Shown one piece after another: positions 57,900-64,000 of a stretch of DNA of 64,000 nt (position 1 is the stretch's first letter; every line of letters starts with the position of its first letter). The notes beneath the pieces are model-generated. The model ran no database searches, had not been told where the DNA came from, and was given only the letters and a program-made list of their open reading frames with translations. The DNA comes from Otis tarda. Lineage: Eukaryota > Chordata > Aves > Otidiformes > Otididae. Location: positions 1-64,000 of the forward strand of contig JAPMTP010000078.1 of the NCBI GenBank assembly GCA_026413225.1, given 5' to 3'. Both the position numbers and the translations under genes were made by a program.

Positions 57900-58762
57900 T
57901 AGACACGGGAGCGACTTATTCTGTTCTGAATCAAGCTTTGATGCCTCTGGAAAATGATTATATTACAGTGAAAAGTGCGACAGGCCAGACTGAAGAGGCT
58001 TGCTTTTGCAGACCCTTAAAATACAAATTGGGGAAGCAAGTGGGGATCCATAAATTTCTGTATATGCCAAATTCTCCAAAGGCCCTTCTTGCTAGGGATT
58101 TATTAGAACAACTAGAAGCAACAATCAAATTTAAGCAAGGGGAAGTTACTCTGGAGGTAAATGATCACCAATACGTTCAAATTATGAGTCTATCCTTGGT
58201 CAGTACCCCTGCAACAGGAGAAATTGGTGCAAGAATTGTTGACCAAGTATATCCCGGAGTCTGGGCAACCGATATACCGGGACGAGCAAAGAACGCACCA
58301 CCAACAATAGTAAAACTAAAGGAGGGACAGAGTGCCATCAGGATCAAACAATACCCACTGAAAATGGAAGATAGGGAAGGAATTTGTCCCATCATAGAGC
58401 GGTTCATAGAACTAAGACTACTAAAAGAATGTGAGTCAGAATTCAATACACCTATGCTTCCAGTTAAGAAACCTGATGGGTCCTATAGGATAGTTCAAGA
58501 CTTAAGAGCCATCAACAAAATAACAGCGGACCTATACCCTGTGGTAGCTAACACCTATACCCTATTAACCACGCTAAAACCTGATTTAGCTTGGTTTACG
58601 GTCCTAGATTTAAAAGATGCTTTCTTTTGCCTCCCTCTCCATGAAGCCAGCCAGAAAATTTTTGCTTTCGCATGGGAAAATCCCAAAAGTGGTCGAAAGA
58701 CACATGGACGGTGTTGCCGTAGGGGTTTAAAAATAGCCCCACAGTTTTTGGGAATCAGCTAG
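57836..58762 (+). pseudogene. pol: pro-pol: protease and RT N-terminal half (right arm)
   Basis: Aspartic protease with LVDTGATYSVL (catalytic DTG) and LLARDLLEQL, followed by RT N-terminal motifs (KKPDGSYRIVQDLR; LDLKDAFF with the first catalytic Asp). Motif wording and the single continuous protease-RT frame are of gammaretrovirus (class I ERV) type. Near 58,690 the frame shifts so that the conserved fingers-palm segment appears in another phase, where it also contains a TAG. Both defects are shared with the left arm, so they predate the inverted duplication. Ends at a stop after APQFLGIS. Confidence 0.85.
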
Positions 58763-58770
58763 CAAAGGAC

Positions 58771-60063
58771 TTGGAATCATGGGAACCACCATCAGAAGAA
58801 GGGAAGGTGTTACAATATGTAGACAACCTTCTTATTGCAACCAGAACCAAAGAATCCTGTGTCATTGGGACCGTGAGTCTGTTACATTTCCTAAGACTAC
58901 AGGGATATCGGGTTTCTAAGAAAAAGGCACAGGTGTTGTTACAACCCCAGGTCACGTACCTGGGGTACGAGATCAGTGCCGGACAACAGATCCTAGGACA
59001 AGCCCGGAAAGAGGCCATATGCCAAACCCCCCGACCACAAACTATAAAGGAACTACGGACATTCTTAGGAATGACGGGGTGGTGCCGACTTTGGATATGT
59101 GCTTATGGTCTGCTTGTTAAGCCCCTATATTCCCTGATAGCAGCTAACCAAAAGGATCTCCAGTGGGATGCTGAGTCAGATCGAGCCTTCCATCAGCTGA
59201 AGAAAGCCCTGATGTCGGCACCAGCACTGGGACTTCCTGATGTGAGTAAGCCATTTTTTCTATTTTCCCACGAAAAACAAGGAATGGCACTAGGAATATT
59301 GGCACAAGATTTGGGACCATACAGATGGGCGGTAGCATACTTCTCCAAACAGCTGGATGCCGCTGCGAAAGGGTGGCCCAGCTGTCTGAGAGCAGTAGCA
59401 GCTGTCATTCTAAACATTCAAGAAGCCCGAAAGTTCACTCTAGGCCAGAAAATGACTGTCCTAGTTTCCCATACTGTAGCTGCGGTCCTTGAAGCAAAAG
59501 GAGGGCATTGGCTTTCCCCACAAAGGTTCCTGAAATATCAAGCTATAATGGTTGAACAGGATGATGTTGAAATCGTGACCACAAACATCATCAATCCGGC
59601 CTCATTCCTTGATGGGAACATCGGGGAGCCAGTGAGTCATGACTGCTTGGAAACAATTGAAACCACGTATTCTAGTCAAACGGATCTTAAAGATGTCCCT
59701 ATCGATGGAGCCGAACATTGGTTCACCGATGGAAGCAGCTATATGTTAAATGGAAGGCGGCATTCCGGATATGCTGTTACCACTTTCGAAAAGGTGATAG
59801 AGTCCAGGCCACTATCAGCCGACGTCTCGGCCCAAAAGGCCGAGATCATAGCCCTTACCCGAGCCCTGGAGAGAGCCCAGGGAAGGACTGTAAACATTTG
59901 GACTGACTTTAAATATGCCTTTGGGGTGGTACATGCCCATGGAGCAATATGGAAGGAAAGAGGACGGTTAAATTCTCATGGAAAAACCATCAAACACAGA
60001 AGAGATTTTGAAAATCCTGAATGCAGTCCAACTTCCCGAAAAGGTGGCAATTATGCATATTAA
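58771..60063 (+). pseudogene. pol: pol: RT palm/thumb/connection and RNase H (right arm, 430 codons open)
   Basis: The longest open frame of the ERV. Near its start the RT active site is YVDN (Asn codon AAC at 58,825-58,827) instead of the near-invariant YVDD, which should abolish polymerisation. Thumb and connection follow (SKKKAQVLL, LGYEI, LRTFLGMTGWCR, DVSKPFFLF), then RNase H with WFTDGSS, QKAEIIALTRAL and IWTDFKYAFG. After ~410 codons the frame is lost and the RNase H C-terminus continues in the next phase. Shared lesions with the left arm show the element was dead before duplication. Confidence 0.88.
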
Positions 60064-60559
60064 AGCACACCAGAAAGTGAGCACAGAATTGGAAAGAGGA
60101 AATGAGCTGGCAGATAGGGAAGCAAAACAAGCAGCTAGAGAAACAATCAAGGTAGAGGGTGCGCTAATTCCTGATGGACAGGTATTTCTAGAAGGTAAAC
60201 CAGAATACACAAAGGAAGACGGCAAACTTATTAATGATCTAAAGGGATCATATAATGAGGAAGGGTGGGCCAATTACTACCCCTCACACGGGAGGGTAGT
60301 AATTCCCTCCTACATGATATGGTCAGTAGTCCGAGAAGAACATAGAAAAAGACACTGGGGGGGGGGGGGCGGGGGCGGGGCAGAAGCCCTATATAAAGAT
60401 CTCTTCAGGAACATAATAGCGCGAAACTTATACACTACCGTTAGACAAGTAAGTCAACAATGTGATCTTTGTCTCCAGACTAATCCTAAAGTTGTAAAAG
60501 GGCCGAAACTTGAAAAAAATCGGAAAGGGGAATGGTCCGGGACAACATTGGCAGATTGA
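59978..60559 (+). pseudogene. pol: pol: RNase H C-terminus and integrase zinc domain with poly-G insert (right arm)
   Basis: Overlaps the previous frame in another phase. It contains HIKAHQ and GNELADREAK (RNase H end), then an integrase N-terminal HHCC domain: His pair in REEHRKRHW and Cys pair in CDLCLQ. Between HW and AEALY there is a run of glycine codons produced by 13 G, C, 5 G, C, 4 G (60,357-60,380). The left arm has 7, 6 and 4 G at this site. The run lies between the two halves of the zinc site. The frame ends just inside the catalytic-core frame that follows. Confidence 0.8.
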
Positions 60560-61410
60560 TTTCTCAGAACTCCCTAGAAAAGGGGGGTACCGATACTTAG
60601 TAGTACTTACTGATACCTTTTCAGGCTGGCCAGAAGCTTCCCCGTGCAGAACTGCTAAAGCCCGGGAAGTAACCAAAATACTGCTCCAGGAAATAGTACC
60701 TAGGTTTGGAGTCCCAGCGGTAATGTCCTCGGATAGAGGACCACATTTTGTGTCCAGAATAGTACAAGAAATTAGCCACCATCTAGGGATAGATTGGCAA
60801 TTACATACCTCTTACCGACCACAATCAAGTGGCCAGGTGGAGAAAATGAATCACCTAATCAAACAACAGATTGTCAAGTTGGGTCAGGAAACTAATCTAA
60901 CTTGGCCTCAGTCTTTACCATTAGCTCTTATACAAATACGAACCAGACCAAGAGCAAGAGAAGGGCTTAGTCCATTCAAAATTCTATATGGCCGACCCTA
61001 TGGGGTACAAAAGGGAACACCTTCACAAATTGGTGAAGAAATAATGACCTCCTATATGGTGGCACTAAACAAACAATCAAAAAGAATTGAAAAACATGTA
61101 ATGGGAACACGTAGTAGGGGTCTGGATGGGCCTGTTCACGATATACAACCAGGGGACTACATATATGTCTCTTACAGAAAAAACCCCGGAACCACAGTGG
61201 ACCGGACCTTTTCAAGTCCTCCTCACCACCTACATGGCAATTAAGGTAGAGGGACAGAACTCCTGCATACACCATACTCGGATCAAGAGAGCCTCTGCAA
61301 CCCTGTGGAAAGTAACTCCAGACAACAACGAAGACTTGAGACTTAAACTCGTTCGAACGGATAAGGGCAGGAACAATGTGGGTAACAAGTATGTGAGCCA
61401 AAAGCAGTAG
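60510..61410 (+). pseudogene. pol: pol: integrase catalytic core and C-terminal domain, frameshifted late (right arm)
   Basis: Frame 60,510-61,244 carries the DDE triad (QIDFSEL, SSDRGPHF, SGQVEKMNHL). After VSYRK it enters a run of six A (five in the left arm) and loses frame; the C-terminal domain (GPFQVLLTT, IHHTRIK) continues in 61,126-61,410. The core residues are intact, but the protein is interrupted at both ends. Confidence 0.85.
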
Positions 61411-61622
61411 TGAACTGGTGGGACACCACAGCAAAGGATACCGGACAAAGAAACCAGGACCGGCCAGTAACTAATATTGCCCAAATCTGTCATCAGTGCA
61501 GTTTATATCTTATTTGTCATTTTATTATAGGAAATATAAAACCCATTTTAGTAGGTCACAGAAGGCAGTACATTATCTACAGAAGTAGCTGTACTAATCC
61601 TCTAGAACAACTACATCCTAAA

Positions 61623-61862
61623 ATGACCAATTGTTTAACTGGAATTGTGATTGGGTTTGCAATATTTTCCTGCATTTTACCACTAACTTGTAATCAAAAG
61701 GACACCAAATGGCCGTGGTCTCACGCCTACCTTGGGTTTACAGGAAGCATGGGACCACCTTTTAAATGGTCGGGCTTAAACTTGGCCGCTGTGGTTATGC
61801 ACGAAATGGAAATGTACTCAGGGCATGAGTGGGGCTGGGACAGAGGCAACAGGGATCCTTAA
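61623..61862 (+). pseudogene. env: env signal peptide and short surface remnant (right arm)
   Basis: A Met at 61,623 followed by a hydrophobic core GIVIGFAIFSCILPLTC that looks like a signal peptide, then a short polar region with KWPWSHAY. An upstream Met in the same frame (61,410) is less likely to be the env start because the sequence before 61,623 is not signal-like. The frame ends at 61,862, overlapping the transmembrane remnant in another phase. The env interior is missing. Confidence 0.55.
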
Positions 61863-61977
61863 TACTACGGTGCCCCCTGTTGTGATCTTCTTGATTAGCT
61901 TAGGAATTTTATTAATATTAACTATTATGCTGTACCTATGGGTTTGGAGAATGTTTAAGAAAGTAACACTGTCGTAA
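61780..61977 (+). pseudogene. env: env transmembrane anchor and cytoplasmic tail remnant (right arm)
   Basis: An open stretch too short for most ORF filters. It contains about 20 hydrophobic residues (VVIFLISLGILLILTIMLYL) preceded by TEATGILNTTVP and followed by a short basic tail (VWRMFKK). The stop TAA at 61,975-61,977 lies inside the adjacent antisense LTR, so the native C-terminus was cut by that insertion. Surface domain, cleavage site and fusion region are not present. Confidence 0.6.
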
Positions 61978-62822
61978 CTGTGCCCCGATCACCAGACCAG
62001 ACTACGCAGTCTCTCTCTCACTCCCCCACCCTCCAAGAGAACAGGGGGAGATAATATAAAGAAAAACGGCTCGAGGTTTGACATAAGGACAGGGAGAAAT
62101 CCTTAAAGTTACCGTTACAGGCAAAACAGACTCCTCTTGGGGAAAACTATTCATTTATTACTACAAACAGCAAGATAATGAGACAGAGAACAAGATAACC
62201 TCCCTCCACCCCTCCCTCTTCCCAAGCTTAACATTATCTCTACTACCTTCCCCTCCCCGAGTTGCACAGGAAAGGGAAGAGGGAATGGGGATGGCGGTCA
62301 GTTCATCACACGTTGTTTTATGCCGCTGCTTCATGGTTGGGGGAAGACCTCCTCACATTCCTCCCCTGCCCTGTTGTGGGGTCCCTCCCATACATCACAG
62401 TCCTTCGTGAAACTGCTCCGGCGTGGGTCATCTCTTCCACGGAGTGCAGTCTCTCCAGAATGGCTGTCCCAGCGGGCCCTCCACGGGCCGATTCGGGCCC
62501 AGTCAGCAGCCTGGCAAGAGGCCAGAGAGTGAGGCCTGCAAGGCCCATGAGGCCTGTGCCTCCCCCTCTGTGCCTCTGCCCCCGCTCAGCTTCTTCACAT
62601 CTTCTCTTCCCTCTTTTTTTTTTTTTCTTCTGTTTTCCCCTTCTTAAATATGTTATCGCAGAGGCGTTATCACGGAACATTCTGCTACCAATCGGCTCAG
62701 CTTTGGCCAGCAGCGGGTCCGCCCTAGGCCTGGCAGAATCCACTGAACAAAGGGGAGTGACTTCTAGCAGTTTCCTACAGAAGCTACCACATTAGCCCCC
62801 CCCCCCCCAACAAAACCGTGTA
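61970..62822 (-). mobile_element. ERVL-type LTR, antisense, between env remnant and polypurine tract (right arm)
   Basis: Plus-strand text begins TGTCGTAACTG and ends AACAAAACCGTGTA; it is the reverse complement of the LTR at 41,706-42,554, with AATAAA as TTTATT at 62,154-62,159 and a 13-base C-run at 62,796-62,808. It shares the ~290-bp deletion relative to the solo LTR at 14,765. The sequence beyond it (62,823-62,879) resumes ERV text leading to the polypurine tract. Confidence 0.8.
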
Positions 62823-62879
62823 TGATGCTTCATATCATTCAGGGAAACTGTTTAAGTAAAAGAATTTACTTAGTGTGAT

Positions 62880-62890
62880 AAAAAGGGGGG
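62880..62890 (+). promoter_or_regulatory. Polypurine tract (right arm)
   Basis: AAAAAGGGGGG followed by AT and then the TGATATAGG that opens the 3' LTR; correctly oriented for the plus-strand pol frames. This fixes the true 3' end of the ERV and shows that the LTR at 61,970-62,822 is foreign to it. Confidence 0.8.
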
Positions 62891-62958
62891 ATTGATATAG
62901 GGGACCACGTAGAAATGGGGACAATAAGTTAATCACAACTATATATGTATGCACTTAA

Positions 62959-63410
62959 AGAATTGCTGTAGTTCAGCCCCAATCGGGACCAGACTACACA
63001 GTCTCTCTCTCACTCCCCGCCCCCAAGAGAACAGGGGGAGATTTGGTAAACAAAAGAAAACCAGGGAAAAAACCAAACACGTGGGTTGAGATTGAACAAA
63101 AAGTAAATTTAACAGTAATGACAGAAGAAAACAAAACAGTGATGCAATACAAATACAGTATAATGGCTTACAACAAATCTCCACACTTAGTTTCTTCCAA
63201 GCAGCAGGAGGCTCCCTTCAGCACCCTCCTCGCTTATATACTGAGCATGATGTCAGATGGGATGGAACAGCCCTTTGGCTAATTTGGGTAAATTAACCCC
63301 AGCTGTTAGCTAATTAGTTAACTATCCCAGCCATAGGAGCTACCAGCTGCAGTTCTCCACCCAGCTCAGGTAAATATTAGCTCTATCCTAGCCAGAACCA
63401 GGACAAGAAT
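62959..63410 (-). mobile_element. Solo LTR inserted antisense in the ERV LTR, perfect 5-bp TSD (AGAAT)
   Basis: A 442-bp LTR (62,964-63,405) flanked by AGAAT at 62,959-62,963 and 63,406-63,410. Plus-strand text begins TGCTGTAGTTCAG and ends CAGGACA, i.e. the reverse complement of the LTR family seen in palindrome I. The intact duplication proves insertion into the ERV LTR before the whole arm was duplicated. Confidence 0.92.
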
Positions 63411-63887
63411 ATAGTTACAAAACATAGTCACGTAACCATATAGCTTAGAGAAACAATTAATGGAGGAGGAAGTCTGTTTTTTTTTCTTTTCCTGACGAAG
63501 GACTCATTTGTAAGGAGTGAGAAACAGTCTCGCATTATCTCAAGGGAGTGATTAGAAAGAACAAGAATTCAAAAACAGGATGGCATGTGTCACAAATACG
63601 TCTATAAACCTCCTTGCTAAGGTTAACAAGGACATGAATCAGCTCAAGCTGATAAGAACACTGCAGGCTTGCAGGATCATTGCATTCTAGGCTAAAGGTG
63701 AAAAGTACACCATGAAGAAGACCTACGGCCTTCATCCCAAAGACCACCGAAGACCCCTGCCCACAATTATTGGGAGAATTTGCGCAAGCGCGAAGGACTG
63801 ATAAGCTGATTAGCATACGAAGCAAGAGTAGGTGGGTTTAGGTAATGAATATGTCTAGGCGTCAATTGAATATTCATTGTTTTATTG

Positions 63888-63895
63888 TATAAAAA
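63888..63895 (+). promoter_or_regulatory. TATA box of the ERV 3' LTR
   Basis: TATAAAAA in the LTR, 66-73 bp upstream of AATAAA. It is conserved in the left arm (plus-strand TTTTTATA at 40,621-40,628). Confidence 0.7.
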
Positions 63896-63960
63896 TGGGA
63901 CGGTTTTCTACCTCGGGCATGCACGCTTGTGGTGGAGCGATCCCCCGTGCATCTGCACGC

Positions 63961-63966
63961 AATAAA
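63961..63966 (+). promoter_or_regulatory. Polyadenylation signal of the ERV 3' LTR
   Basis: AATAAA 73 bp after the TATA box, mirrored by TTTATT at 40,551-40,556 in the left arm. Confidence 0.65.
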
Positions 63967-64000
63967 CATACCTAGTTTATAACTACCGAGTTACAGAGTC

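Larger units (their letters stand above)
57080..64000 (+). repeat. Palindrome II, right arm (6,921 bp in window)
   Basis: Reverse complement of 40,517-47,437. The right arm is the ancestral-looking configuration: the forward 744-bp array runs straight into the ERV with no orientation change, whereas the left arm is joined by a fold-back at 47,435. The window ends two bases before the predicted LTR terminus, so the outer boundary cannot be seen. Confidence 0.95.
62893..64000 (+). mobile_element. 3' LTR of the gammaretrovirus-like ERV (right arm), interrupted, runs off window
   Basis: Begins TGATATAGGGG after the polypurine tract. U3 is interrupted by an antisense LTR at 62,964-63,405. After it come a TATAAAAA box (63,888-63,895) and AATAAA (63,961-63,966). 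By comparison with the left arm the LTR should end two bases past the window. The 73-bp TATA-to-polyA spacing suits a short R region. Confidence 0.82.

Noticed and set aside
61410-61622. An earlier env start at 61,410
   Set aside because: The residues before 61,623 are polar and not signal-like, and the region overlaps the end of pol; the Met at 61,623 precedes a proper hydrophobic core.
1-64000. tRNA, rRNA or telomeric repeats
   Set aside because: No cloverleaf-like gene, rRNA motif or TTAGGG array was recognised by eye.

Overview
The window looks like a vertebrate, most likely passerine-bird, satellite and endogenous-retrovirus (ERV) landscape. It holds no intact host gene, RNA gene, CRISPR array or prokaryotic feature that I can support. 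The bird assignment rests on three things: a 191-bp tandem satellite (a 191-bp candidate centromere repeat has been reported for zebra finch; I could not compare sequences), LTR families of the type common in passerine genomes, and a gammaretrovirus-like ERV. Nearly all open frames in the satellites are accidental.

Layout. (1) 1-29,910: about 150 head-to-tail copies of a ~191-bp satellite, organised in multi-kilobase higher-order repeats (HORs; ~5.15 kb in the first third, ~4.17 kb at 19.4-27.6 kb). A 1,143-bp solo LTR with a 5-bp target-site duplication interrupts it at 14,765-15,907. (2) 29,911-31,338: a diverged satellite subfamily. (3) 31,020-34,815: a near-perfect palindrome with 1,666-bp arms. 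Each arm carries satellite, LTR, primer-binding site and a gag-like frame; the centre is four identical 120-bp tandem copies. (4) 34,496-35,094: satellite on the opposite strand, then a strand switch. (5) 35,095-40,244: a third satellite subfamily in the first orientation, then another switch at ~40,245. (6) 40,517-64,000: a second, much larger palindrome. Its 6,921-bp arms each hold a 5'-truncated, gammaretrovirus-like ERV with nested antisense LTRs. The arms flank 13 units of a 744-bp HOR (47,435-57,105). Each 744-bp unit is a tetramer of diverged ~191-bp-type monomers, and units alternate in two types, giving 1,488-bp and 2,976-bp super-periods.

The ERVs are dead: gag is truncated, the nucleocapsid zinc knuckle lacks a cysteine, the RT active site reads YVDN, frames are broken, and env is reduced to its two ends. 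The two arms differ mainly at homopolymers, so some frameshifts may be consensus errors.

The most interesting content is architectural: one satellite family present as monomeric, long-HOR and compact tetrameric-HOR forms in one window, with orientation switches and two ERV-bearing palindromes at the boundaries. This resembles the edge of a centromeric or other heterochromatic block. That placement is inference.
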